Source: a virus. Taken from it: a stretch of DNA of 31,322 bases. Each line of letters starts with the position of its first letter. The first letter of the stretch is position 1. Of the stretch, positions 9,191 to 16,626 are shown one piece after another. The position numbers and the translations under genes are program-made. Location: positions 1-31,322 of IMG/VR virus record IMGVR_UViG_3300042879_000029. One strand, 5' to 3'. Below the pieces are notes generated by a model. It worked only from the letters and a program-made list of their open reading frames with translations, was not told where the DNA came from and searched no databases.

Positions 9191-10296
9191 TACTTCTTGT
9201 CCTTGTACTTCTCTACAAGCGAATCGAAGAACTCTTTGCCCTTCATGTCCACAACGTGCTTGGGGATAACATATTCGCCGGTGTGGGCTTCAATGATGAT
9301 GGGTTCGCTCTTACCACTGGCCGGGAGCATACCGCCCTTTTGCATCGACGGGATCACCGGAGCCGCGCTACCCGGAGGCTGACCTGCTTGTGCTGGTGCA
9401 CCGCCCAAATCCTGCTGAACCGCACGGGCCGCAAGCAAAAGCACCATGACTAGACTCTGGTCGTACTGCTCGGGCAAATCACCAGCGGCAGCGATACCCT
9501 GCTGCATAGCGAACTGCTTCACGTACGGATACATTTCTGGATTATTGGCTGCAAGTTGCGCAAGCTGAACGATCATGTTCAGTTCCTGCTGAGTCAAATC
9601 ACCAGACTGCAGTTCTTCCGCGATGGCATTACGAATTTCAGCCATTGCCTCCGGGTGACGAGATGCGACTTGGTTAATCTGCATCTGCATCATCTGCGGG
9701 TCCATCGGCGTTTCCATATCCATCTGCGGACTGACGCCAGCCATCGGCATACCCGGAACCGCACCCGGAGGAATAGGCATACCCCCCTCGCCAACCATGC
9801 CGCCTTCTTGGAACGACGGAAGTTCCATGTTCAGACTCTGATCGCCAAGGCGAACGTCGCGGGCGATACCGCCACCAGTGGAAGGATTCACCATGTTGTC
9901 GAGGTAGCCTTGGTAGCGCATACCTAAGTCCGAAGCACCCATGCGATCCATAGCGGCAGCCTGTTGTCCCGCTTGGTAGAACCCAGACGGACCCATGTTG
10001 AACGGATCAGGACCGTAACCGGACTCGCTCATAGGAACAACCGGGCGAGGACCAGCGTCTCTAGCCTGCTTCAACGCGGCAAGATTGCGCGGTAAGTTTA
10101 CTAAGGCACTGACCGACCTAACTGGATTAGGAAGTATCTCACCTGCTGTATACCCGCCAATAAGGCCACCTTGTTGAAACGACGGGATATTCATCCCGAC
10201 CATCGGGGCTTGTTGCACTGGAGGCGTCTGCATTCCTAAGATGCTGGCCAACGCAGGGGGCAGATCAAGAGAAGTGGTGTTGATATCGTTAGCCAT
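9190..10296 (-). CDS. Virion protein with repeated SxQxGGM motifs
   Basis: A 368-residue, Met/Gly/Pro-rich protein opening the ejection module. A short motif recurs three times: PSFQQGGL at 38-45, PSFQEGGM at 160-167, and PSMQKGGM at 316-323. A relative (SYQKGGM) occurs in the 93-aa protein before the portal. The segment 205-300 is helical. The end EAHTGEYVIPKHVVDMKGKE at 336-355 is a pattern I recall from the ends of other phage structural proteins. It is probably an internal or tail-associated protein; the motif may be a docking site. Confidence 0.72.
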   Translation of the reverse strand: MANDINTTSLDLPPALASILGMQTPPVQQAPMVGMNIPSFQQGGLIGGYTAGEILPNPVRSVSALVNLPRNLAALKQARDAGPRPVVPMSESGYGPDPFNMGPSGFYQAGQQAAAMDRMGASDLGMRYQGYLDNMVNPSTGGGIARDVRLGDQSLNMELPSFQEGGMVGEGGMPIPPGAVPGMPMAGVSPQMDMETPMDPQMMQMQINQVASRHPEAMAEIRNAIAEELQSGDLTQQELNMIVQLAQLAANNPEMYPYVKQFAMQQGIAAAGDLPEQYDQSLVMVLLLAARAVQQDLGGAPAQAGQPPGSAAPVIPSMQKGGMLPASGKSEPIIIEAHTGEYVIPKHVVDMKGKEFFDSLVEKYKDKK

Positions 10297-10298
10297 GG

Positions 10299-10658
10299 TT
10301 ATGCCTTCAATTGATTTATGAGCACATTCAAGGTGTTACGCACAGCCGCTACGTCATTAGCAAGTTGCTGTACATTAGACAATAATTTTATGTAGTCGTC
10401 GATACTAGGCACAGTTACACCGCTTATTGTGAACCCAACGCCTTCGGCGGTTACCTGCCGCATTTGTTGCGTGGGAGCCTCAGTTACGGTCAACTGCCCC
10501 TTGGTCAACGCCCTATTAGATGCACCAACCTCACCTCGTGAACCTACAAGAAGTTCTACGTTGTCCTTCAGTGCAACCAAAGTAGAGTAGGTAGCCGGGT
10601 TTAACCCCGATTGAGGTACTGCTGGGATCGCAGTGAATCTTGCCTGACGAGTAGCCAT
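10299..10658 (-). CDS. Small virion-associated protein (coupled to nozzle)
   Basis: A 119-residue protein. ATG at 10658 is chosen (MATRQARFTAIP) because a strong GAAGGAGG site (10670-10663) sits four bases upstream; a TTG one codon before is also possible. It overlaps the nozzle stop by one base. Residues 1-75 are beta-like, and 80-119 are an amphipathic helix (DYIKLLSNVQQLANDVAAVRNTLN), the layout of a short trimeric fiber or tail plug. No family function is known to me. Confidence 0.72.
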   Translation of the reverse strand: MATRQARFTAIPAVPQSGLNPATYSTLVALKDNVELLVGSRGEVGASNRALTKGQLTVTEAPTQQMRQVTAEGVGFTISGVTVPSIDDYIKLLSNVQQLANDVAAVRNTLNVLINQLKA

Positions 10659-13099
10659 CAAGCCTCCTTCAGACCGATTGGCGTTTCAGCCATGTGGACT
10701 TCACGGATACGCACATTACCTTCGACTTCAAACTCAAAGGTGTCCGACCTGTACCCACTTGGCATACGGAACGTATTACTGTTGCTTAGACCCTTCGTAA
10801 AGATAAGGTCTTTGTTGACGTAGAGTTTGAAGGTGACTTGATCCGTCAGGTCATATGTACCAGAGGTGGCTTCCCAATTCGTGGAAACATCTTCCCAGTT
10901 GGAAGTCAGGACTGTGCTCGATACAGGGCCGTAGTCAGCAATGACCCGCGCCGCACCAAGGTTAATCATGTCCTTGGTTTTGAACGTCTTAGACTTCCAT
11001 TGCATGACAAGCGGCGCTTGGGACAGTTCATCCCACTGATAGATATCTCCACCAGTTCCGGTCGTGTAGTACAGCCGGTTGTTGAGCGCGTCGTACCACG
11101 TTGCTGAAAACACTTGGTCGAGGGTAATAAAGATGCCGCCTGTGCGCTCATCCCTAGCAAACGTAAATGCCCCGGTTGAATGCGAGGCAAAGTACGTATC
11201 ACTATAGAACGTACCCACAATCGTGGTCGGGTCTAGGTCAACGCTCCAAGTGTCGTTGTTGTAGTTGAACTTGGTAATCAGTTGCGCCCCGGCAAACGGG
11301 GAGTAGTACGCCAAACCATCGTGGCTCGACCACACCACGCCACCGCTCAGGGTCACAATACTCTTGATGTTGAGGCAAGGATATTGCAGGTCGATGCGTT
11401 GCGTGCTGAACGCTGCAGCCGGGTCAGAGCCTTGGATGATGTACGGAAACGACTCAGTAAGAACCAACAGCGAACCGCCAATCGGTGCAAGTCCAACTAC
11501 ATCATGTTCGATGGTGATCTTGTAGGGGCGCGGCCACGCGTGCGGGAGGTTAGGCTCGGAGAAGTAAATCTCGTTGGCTACGAACCCCGCAAGGATGTTG
11601 TTTTGCATAGCGACCAAGCCCTTAAGATTTTCGGGCGGCGCTTCGTACTCATCGCTCTCCAATACATCAAGTAGCGACGTTACATTAAAGTCGTCAGTAA
11701 AATCGTAATTACCAGAATCACCCCAGTATTGAGCAGTGCTAGTACCGGGAGTTTGCGATACGTCATAGAACAACGTACCCACGACCACAGGCGTACTCGG
11801 TTCATCACCCGCGACTTGAGCGTACTCAAATGTGTAGTTGTCGATAACATCGGTAACGATTCCGCCGGTAATGTCGAACGAAGCCACACCGCAACCACTT
11901 ATCTTAAAGCGGTCGTCAATACTAAAATTGTGCGGGAACTCAGTCGTCACCCGCGATACGTTCGTAGTTCTTTGTACCCGCGTTAAAGCGAGAGGGAACC
12001 AGAGTGTGTTGAGTCGGAAGTAACGAGTACCCGACGACGATGGAACGGTACGGTACAAGCGGATGCCACGGACAAAGTTGTTACCCGTAGGCTTGGTGCT
12101 TGGAAGATTACTAACTGTAACAACTTGGCCCTCCTTCAGAAGGAGTTCATCAGAAGGGTCGGAAGCAATCGACTCTTCTTCCCAAGGAGTATACCAACTG
12201 TAGGCGTAGGTTCGAACCTGATTGAATCCACCAAGGTCGATCTTGCCCTGCGTGTTGGCAGTCGTAGCAATCTGAAAACCGGGACTCGAGTAAGTGAATG
12301 TGGTGCTATTGACCACACTGATCTCAATGTTCGTAACGTTAAAACTACGAATATCCAGATTCACTGAACCTGAAGTAGTAGCCGCTGCGCTTGCAGTTAC
12401 GTCAAACGTATTTGTAGTTACGTTACTAATCGTAAACGTACCATCGGTCGCAGCACCTGATGTGAAATCAAGCGTCACAGTAGCGCCGTTAGGCAACCCG
12501 TGGTTATTGATCGTAACGGTGATAGTCGTACCACCGGGCTGATTGTATGTACCAGCAACTGACGTAAACCCAGACACCGTGACTACGCTTCCAGTGCGCA
12601 AGCCGTGGGGTGTTGAAGTTACAAGAGTGGCAATACCAGAAGCATCACGCGCAAAACTGGCTGAGTCTTTCGTGGTAAACGCAGTGGTCGTAGTCGTTGG
12701 CTTACCCGTTGGAACTGGCAAACCAAGATCGTAGTATCCCACAGGATACGGAGCAGACCCGTTAGTAGCCAGCGTGTAATCGCTGACCTTCGGAACTCCA
12801 TCACCTGTGTAGTAGAACCGCTGGTTGTTATCTTCGTTCGAAGTTGCAACGGCTACGTTTACGTCAGTCAACCAAGACAGCCACTCGACTGCACCAGTGC
12901 TGGGATTACGTAATCCGTATAACGTCTTAACAGTTCCGCTTCTTCCTGTAGTGCCAGCCACCACAGGTTGCGGATAAGGAATTAGATCGCCTGAATCAAC
13001 CTTGGCATTCTTAGCAATTTGAGCAGCCGTATCCGGTAGCAACTCCGAAGCAATTTTCGGTGCTATACCTAAAAAATTGGTTATCTTCAACGCTGCCAT
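10658..13099 (-). CDS. Tail nozzle / DNA stabilization candidate (gp10- or tubular B-like)
   Basis: An 813-residue virion protein in the place of the tail nozzle of P22- and T7-type phages. It starts ALKITNFLGIAPKIASELLPDTAAQIAKNAKVDSGDLIP, matching the start of phage stabilization proteins. Three beta modules with an HG[LF]-type turn interrupt it: STPHGLRTGSVVTVSG at 162-177, NNHGLPNGATVTLDF at 198-212, and TEFPHNFSIDDRFKIS at 386-401. The core of about 430-813 has repeated strands with aromatic turns (WYDALNNRLYYTTGTGG) that fit a beta-propeller. The inserted modules may bind cells or form the tail surface. Its ribosome site is weak, and the stop overlaps the next ATG by one base. Confidence 0.8.
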   Translation of the reverse strand: MAALKITNFLGIAPKIASELLPDTAAQIAKNAKVDSGDLIPYPQPVVAGTTGRSGTVKTLYGLRNPSTGAVEWLSWLTDVNVAVATSNEDNNQRFYYTGDGVPKVSDYTLATNGSAPYPVGYYDLGLPVPTGKPTTTTTAFTTKDSASFARDASGIATLVTSTPHGLRTGSVVTVSGFTSVAGTYNQPGGTTITVTINNHGLPNGATVTLDFTSGAATDGTFTISNVTTNTFDVTASAAATTSGSVNLDIRSFNVTNIEISVVNSTTFTYSSPGFQIATTANTQGKIDLGGFNQVRTYAYSWYTPWEEESIASDPSDELLLKEGQVVTVSNLPSTKPTGNNFVRGIRLYRTVPSSSGTRYFRLNTLWFPLALTRVQRTTNVSRVTTEFPHNFSIDDRFKISGCGVASFDITGGIVTDVIDNYTFEYAQVAGDEPSTPVVVGTLFYDVSQTPGTSTAQYWGDSGNYDFTDDFNVTSLLDVLESDEYEAPPENLKGLVAMQNNILAGFVANEIYFSEPNLPHAWPRPYKITIEHDVVGLAPIGGSLLVLTESFPYIIQGSDPAAAFSTQRIDLQYPCLNIKSIVTLSGGVVWSSHDGLAYYSPFAGAQLITKFNYNNDTWSVDLDPTTIVGTFYSDTYFASHSTGAFTFARDERTGGIFITLDQVFSATWYDALNNRLYYTTGTGGDIYQWDELSQAPLVMQWKSKTFKTKDMINLGAARVIADYGPVSSTVLTSNWEDVSTNWEATSGTYDLTDQVTFKLYVNKDLIFTKGLSNSNTFRMPSGYRSDTFEFEVEGNVRIREVHMAETPIGLKEA
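10663..10670 (-). promoter_or_regulatory. Ribosome binding site deciding the 10658 start
   Basis: GAAGGAGG on the minus strand, four bases before ATG at 10658 and inside the end of the nozzle gene. This placement supports ATG at 10658 over the TTG one codon upstream. Confidence 0.7.
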
Positions 13100-13106
13100 T
13101 TACGGA

Positions 13107-13214
13107 TTACTTCTTTGCCTTTTTCATGCACTTACCCATAGCCTTGCACTTGGCAGGACTCGGGCAGGACGCACACGGCTTGAACGCCGCTTTCTTACCT
13201 TTCATCTTCATCAT
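13107..13214 (-). CDS. Cysteine-rich miniprotein, 35 aa
   Basis: A gene too short for most finders. ATG at 13214 follows a clear TAGGAG site (13227-13223, spacing eight) that begins just past the previous stop, and TAA ends it at 13107, just before the next gene. The product is MMKMKGKKAAFKPCASCPSP with AKCKAMGKCMKKAKK after it: four cysteines spaced C-x2-C-x5-C-x5-C between lysine-rich ends. The spacing suits a small zinc knuckle. The intact SD, stop and tight fit between neighbours argue for a real gene; function unknown. Confidence 0.72.
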   Translation of the reverse strand: MMKMKGKKAAFKPCASCPSPAKCKAMGKCMKKAKK

Positions 13215-13225
13215 GGTAATTACTC

Positions 13226-13534
13226 CTACATCAAACCAAACTGATTTGCGATAATCGCAGCCGCAAAGCCAACCGTACCAGTTATGATCCGGTCAACCCA
13301 TGTCGAGGCGAAGTCATTCTTGGGTTGAGCCAACTCCAATGCAGCCACTCGCGCTTCGATCTTTTCCAATGTCTTGAACGCTCTCTCAAGCGATCCGGTA
13401 GTCTGACTCTGCGTTTGTTCAATCAGGGCCAACTTAGTAAGTGCATCAGACAGTTTATTTAAAACTGTCTTCATTTCACTCATGTCGGAGTGAAGTGCCT
13501 CTAACCGCACTGCAAGTACTTCTGGATCGCTCAT
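13226..13534 (-). CDS. Coiled-coil protein with C-terminal membrane segment (holin-like?)
   Basis: A 102-residue protein; ATG at 13534 is preferred over the GTG one codon upstream, with GGGAG eight bases before it. Residues about 5-75 are a continuous amphipathic coiled coil (VLAVRLEALHSDMSEMKTVLNKL). Residues 82-101 (WVDRIITGTVGFAAAIIANQF) are a single hydrophobic segment. This layout resembles XhlA-type hemolysin/holin accessories, so a lysis role is possible. A membrane-anchored tail or ejection factor is equally possible; no lysis cassette is nearby apart from the virion muramidase. Confidence 0.68.
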   Translation of the reverse strand: MSDPEVLAVRLEALHSDMSEMKTVLNKLSDALTKLALIEQTQSQTTGSLERAFKTLEKIEARVAALELAQPKNDFASTWVDRIITGTVGFAAAIIANQFGLM

Positions 13535-13539
13535 CACAC

Positions 13540-13899
13540 TTACTCCCTAACAACCCAAGACTTGGACTCTTCGTCCCACAAATAAAGTTTACCGTCGTTC
13601 GGGTATGAAACCGGAGGCTCCCACAGTGCAGTGTCTGTATTTAAGAACCAAGACGGAAACGGTTTCGGCGGAACAAATGCGTCGATATCCACGTTGTAGG
13701 TATACCCAATACCAGCGTAGTTCATCCGCATATTGCCGTTGTACGAGGTTTGCTTCCAGTTGCCGCCGAACAAACTTTGGCAATAAGCAACACCAACTTC
13801 CTCACGTTCGACCCCGTTTGCATCCATAGTGTCTTCGTTGTTTATAACGATCACCTGAATAACCACGTTGTTTTCGTCTAACTGTGCGAAGTGCGCCAT
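13540..13899 (-). CDS. Conserved MAHFAQLDEN-type phage protein
   Basis: A 119-residue protein with the opening MAHFAQLDENNVVIQVIVIN, followed by GGNWKQTSYNGNMRMNYAGIGYTYN and KPFPSWFLNTDTALWEPPVSYP. I recognise this family from marine cyanophages and other aquatic phages, where it lies near tail fibers and 2OG oxygenases. The compact beta fold with several aromatic residues suggests a tail accessory protein. Function unknown. AAAGGA precedes the ATG at 13899. Confidence 0.8.
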   Translation of the reverse strand: MAHFAQLDENNVVIQVIVINNEDTMDANGVEREEVGVAYCQSLFGGNWKQTSYNGNMRMNYAGIGYTYNVDIDAFVPPKPFPSWFLNTDTALWEPPVSYPNDGKLYLWDEESKSWVVRE

Positions 13900-13900
13900 C

Positions 13901-14506
13901 TTAGTTGTCCTTTAAATGCAATGCGGTGAGACTTACTTCCTCACCAATGTATCCGGTCGGGAAGGTATTGAATGCCAGCGACACTCGCTCGCCATCTTGA
14001 ACCGTCTCGACCATGTGCATAAGGCTTGACGGGAACAGCATTAGATCGCCAGCGCCAACATCAAACCACCATGAATCGCTATTGTATGGATTGAAGTTTT
14101 CGGTTGGGATTTTGATTCGCTCGTAGCCGTCTCTGTAGAAATAAATCTTGTCTTTTGCTTTATCGGCCTTGATATACAAAACACCACTTACAAATGAGTT
14201 TTGATGCGCGTGTTTGTGATGGAACTCCCCAGCTTTGGTGTAGTTCAACCACGATTGCGTCAAGCGCAACGACATCTCGTTTTTCGGTGCATATACAGTC
14301 TTCAAGTATTCCGACACGCAATCATCAACAAACCCTTTTAACCCTGCCATCGTCCAATGGCGTAAGACATACGCATCATCGCTAGTCGTGTTACCCATGT
14401 TTTTATGGGTCGGCTGCGAATCTATAAACGTCATTTCCTCGGACGTAAATTCACGCCCAAGTTCGAACTTGATAACCGGAGTCGGGAATAGATTGTAGAT
14501 TTGCAA
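13901..14506 (-). CDS. 2OG-Fe(II) oxygenase-like protein, TTG start
   Basis: A 201-residue enzyme candidate. I choose TTG at 14506, giving MQIYNLFPTPVIKFEL, because AAGGA lies eight bases upstream and relatives open at this NLFPTPV segment; a TTG at 14524 would add six residues. The double-stranded beta-helix core shows HHKHAHQNSFVSGVLYI at 96-112 (His99/His101 as metal ligand candidates), FDVGAGDLMLFPSSLMH ending at His164, and ERVSLAFNTF with Arg174 for 2-oxoglutarate. Such proteins hydroxylate proteins or bases. In tail modules of aquatic phages the substrate is unknown; a neighbouring fiber is a reasonable guess. No ATG start is available nearby. Confidence 0.82.
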   Translation of the reverse strand: MQIYNLFPTPVIKFELGREFTSEEMTFIDSQPTHKNMGNTTSDDAYVLRHWTMAGLKGFVDDCVSEYLKTVYAPKNEMSLRLTQSWLNYTKAGEFHHKHAHQNSFVSGVLYIKADKAKDKIYFYRDGYERIKIPTENFNPYNSDSWWFDVGAGDLMLFPSSLMHMVETVQDGERVSLAFNTFPTGYIGEEVSLTALHLKDN

Positions 14507-14517
14507 CCTAGTATTCC

Positions 14518-15510
14518 TTACCAAGTTATCGAGCCGGAACCAGTAAACGTATAGATGCGGTTGCCGCCAGAGGTAGTGTACGAAGCGCCGGGACTAGACG
14601 TTGCCGCAGCAAACGACGTTGAGTAACTGATAACGACAATGCCGCTACCACCAGAGCCGCCTGCTCCGCAACTACCAGCGCCATTAGCACCGCCACCGCC
14701 GCCACCGCCGCCAGTATTAGCAGTTCCAGAGCCGCCAGCACTACCAGTATTGCCGTTACCGCCAGCACCGCCGCCGCCTGAGCCGCCCGGACCACCTGTG
14801 TAGGCTGCCCAAGGGCTACCGCCACCGCCGCCTGCGCGAGTGACAGACGAGCCGGTAATGCTAGATGCAGTTCCAGCGCCGCCAGCGCCCGCGTTGGTAG
14901 TGGAGGAATTCCCGCCCGTAGCACTAGCACCGCCGCCACCGCCACCGCCATAACCGGGGCCGCTAGAGTTAGCCAAACCACCATTGCTGCCTTGACCGGA
15001 AGTGCCGCTACCGCCAGAGCCTGAGAAGCGAGCGCCACCGCCGCTACCGCCAGAGCCGCCGGTTTGGAACGCTCCAGCACCCCAACCGCCGCCGGTTGAC
15101 GTAATGCTACTAAATACAGAGTTACTACCTGTTGAGCCATCTACGCCGAAGCCCGGAGGAGCCAAAGCGGGTGCGCCTGCGCCGCCGCCACCAACTGTGA
15201 CTGTGTAAGAAGTGCCGGGGCCGGTTACGCTTAGAGTGCTAGTTCGGTAACCGCCTGCACCACCGCCACCAGAACCAGTTGCTCCGTTAGCACCGCCACC
15301 GCCGCCGCCAGCAACGACAAGATAAGTTACAGAAGTCGGGCCGCTATATGCTGACTTACCCCAGAGATTACTCATGGAGATTGCGCCAGAAGGCACACCA
15401 GCGAGGTTTCTTACGGCAGCATCGTTTAGTGAAATCTGCGCGGTAGAAGATAAACCAAGTTCAGTGTTTACCTGCGAAAGCGATATTTGACCTGACGCCG
15501 GAAGTGTCAT
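14518..15510 (-). CDS. Glycine-rich tail adhesin
   Basis: A 330-residue protein. The start MTLPASGQISLSQVNTELG and AVRNLAGVPSGAISMSNLWGKS is a conserved opening of phage fiber tips. Residues about 60-300 are dominated by Gly, Ser and Ala in runs of up to eight glycines, like the glycine-rich polyglycine-II adhesins at the fiber tips of T-even-type phages. The end (GIVVISYSTSF, then GGNRIYTFTGSGSITW) is a short beta domain. Receptor specificity in such adhesins sits in loops between the glycine strands. The plus strand appears as a low-complexity CCGCCACCG run for this reason. Confidence 0.82.
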   Translation of the reverse strand: MTLPASGQISLSQVNTELGLSSTAQISLNDAAVRNLAGVPSGAISMSNLWGKSAYSGPTSVTYLVVAGGGGGGANGATGSGGGGAGGYRTSTLSVTGPGTSYTVTVGGGGAGAPALAPPGFGVDGSTGSNSVFSSITSTGGGWGAGAFQTGGSGGSGGGARFSGSGGSGTSGQGSNGGLANSSGPGYGGGGGGGASATGGNSSTTNAGAGGAGTASSITGSSVTRAGGGGGSPWAAYTGGPGGSGGGGAGGNGNTGSAGGSGTANTGGGGGGGGANGAGSCGAGGSGGSGIVVISYSTSFAAATSSPGASYTTSGGNRIYTFTGSGSITW

Positions 15511-15513
15511 GGC

Positions 15514-16302
15514 TTACTTCTTCCCTTCGAGAGCCTCGACCTTGGCCGACAATTCCTTGATGGCCTCGATCAACAGCGGCACCAACTTCTCGTAACGCAC
15601 CGTGATGTAGTTCTCGCCAGACTTGCTCTCGTTATTTTCATCAATATCAAACGGAGCAGCAGCGACCACTTCAGGCAGAACCGCTTGCACTTCCTGCGCC
15701 GAAACGCCGACTTGCAGTTCTTTGTTGTGGTAGCCGAACTCTTCAGCCTTGGCATTCTCAGTAAAGTAATAGCCATTCAACTGACCGACTTTGTGAAGTG
15801 CATCACCAATCTTACCTCTGAAGTCTTTCAGGCGAGCGTCAGAGTAGTACGCCGTGACGTTGTTGGTTGCACGGATTTCACCCGAGGTGCCGGATGCTGC
15901 GGTGCCAACGCCAAGAGAGGCCAACTGCGTATTCGTGTTGGTTGCTTGGCGAGAATCGCTCAAGCGCGAATCGTTACCTTGGCAAGCCGTTCCAGACGTA
16001 GTGCCATAACTGACGGCAGCCGTTACGTTGGTAGACCCGTTAAAGCTGGTTCCCGTTAGTCCCGTGCCGAGCGTCAGCGTATTTGGCGTATTAGCCGTAA
16101 TCGTGATTGGCGTAGAACCGTCAAAACTAGTTCCGTTGATCGTCGTAGCAGACGTTAGTTTGGCCGCAGTTGCGGCATCCATGACTGCTTCAAGGTTTGC
16201 ATACGTCAGTTTATAGTTACTACCGCCGCGAGCGATGATGAATTCATCTCCCGCAAGAGCCGGAGCGCCAGAAGTTAATGCACTAATCTTTAGGTCTGCC
16301 AT
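15514..16302 (-). CDS. Tail fiber with S74 intramolecular chaperone
   Basis: A 262-residue protein. Residues 1-45 (ISALTSGAPALAGDEFIIARGG) are a common phage-fiber start, residues 50-115 a beta-repeat region, and from about 150 the peptidase S74 chaperone: SDARLKDF at 154-161, GVSAQEVQAVLPEVV at 199-213, and a coiled-coil end (KLVPLLIEAIKELSAKVEALE). In this family the chaperone trimerizes the fiber and cuts itself off at the Ser of the S-D/E-x-R-L-K motif; Ser154 with Asp155 fits. The mature fiber would then keep only about 153 residues, unusually short. Strong TAGGAGG ribosome site. Confidence 0.9.
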   Translation of the reverse strand: MADLKISALTSGAPALAGDEFIIARGGSNYKLTYANLEAVMDAATAAKLTSATTINGTSFDGSTPITITANTPNTLTLGTGLTGTSFNGSTNVTAAVSYGTTSGTACQGNDSRLSDSRQATNTNTQLASLGVGTAASGTSGEIRATNNVTAYYSDARLKDFRGKIGDALHKVGQLNGYYFTENAKAEEFGYHNKELQVGVSAQEVQAVLPEVVAAAPFDIDENNESKSGENYITVRYEKLVPLLIEAIKELSAKVEALEGKK

Positions 16303-16311
16303 AAAAGCCTC

Positions 16312-16626
16312 CTACGCCCAGCCTCGAACAGGGTTATCTGGCGTTTCAAGTAAGATTTTAGCGATTTTATTAACATCAAAATCGCTCATGTTAATGACAC
16401 GCAAATTAGCGTGGAAACCGTCAACTGGTTTCATCTCCGGCATTTCGCCGTCGTCGGTCTGCAACATCACGCCGGTCGGCTTGTAGATCGTGCCGATCAC
16501 ATCCAGCGCGTAGGCGTGGGCGTCCGTAACGTGCCAGCCTTGGTCGCCCTCGGTCACAACGCCTGCCGCCTCTAATACGTCGTACAGGGCTGTGGCGTCG
16601 GCTGCTTTGAGATAGTAGTCGTTCAT
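16312..16626 (-). CDS. Conserved small tail-module protein of unknown function
   Basis: A 104-residue protein with ATGA overlap to the upstream fiber. The order YYLKAADATALYDVL, then DVIGTIYKPTGVML, DGFHANLRVI and a C-terminal PVRGWA is one I recognise from small proteins encoded beside tail fibers in phages and prophages of many bacteria. No function is established to my knowledge; position and coupling suggest a fiber chaperone or tail tip component. Confidence 0.78.
   Translation of the reverse strand: MNDYYLKAADATALYDVLEAAGVVTEGDQGWHVTDAHAYALDVIGTIYKPTGVMLQTDDGEMPEMKPVDGFHANLRVINMSDFDVNKIAKILLETPDNPVRGWA

Noticed and set aside
13535-13537. GTG start one codon before ATG for the coiled-coil protein
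   Set aside because: The SD spacing to ATG at 13534 (eight bases) is better and ATG is preferred; the difference is one residue.
14507-14524. Upstream TTG at 14524 for the oxygenase
   Set aside because: No SD at proper distance, it overlaps the adhesin gene, and the conserved family start begins at the TTG at 14506.
14526-15140. 204-codon minus-strand ORF overlapping the glycine-rich adhesin
   Set aside because: Out-of-frame reading of GGN-rich repeats gives an Ala/Val/Leu run; no SD and no family match.
14640-15330. Repetitive CCGCCACCG tracts that could be taken for a DNA repeat or CRISPR-like array
   Set aside because: They are codons for glycine runs in the adhesin. No constant spacer length and no unique spacers.
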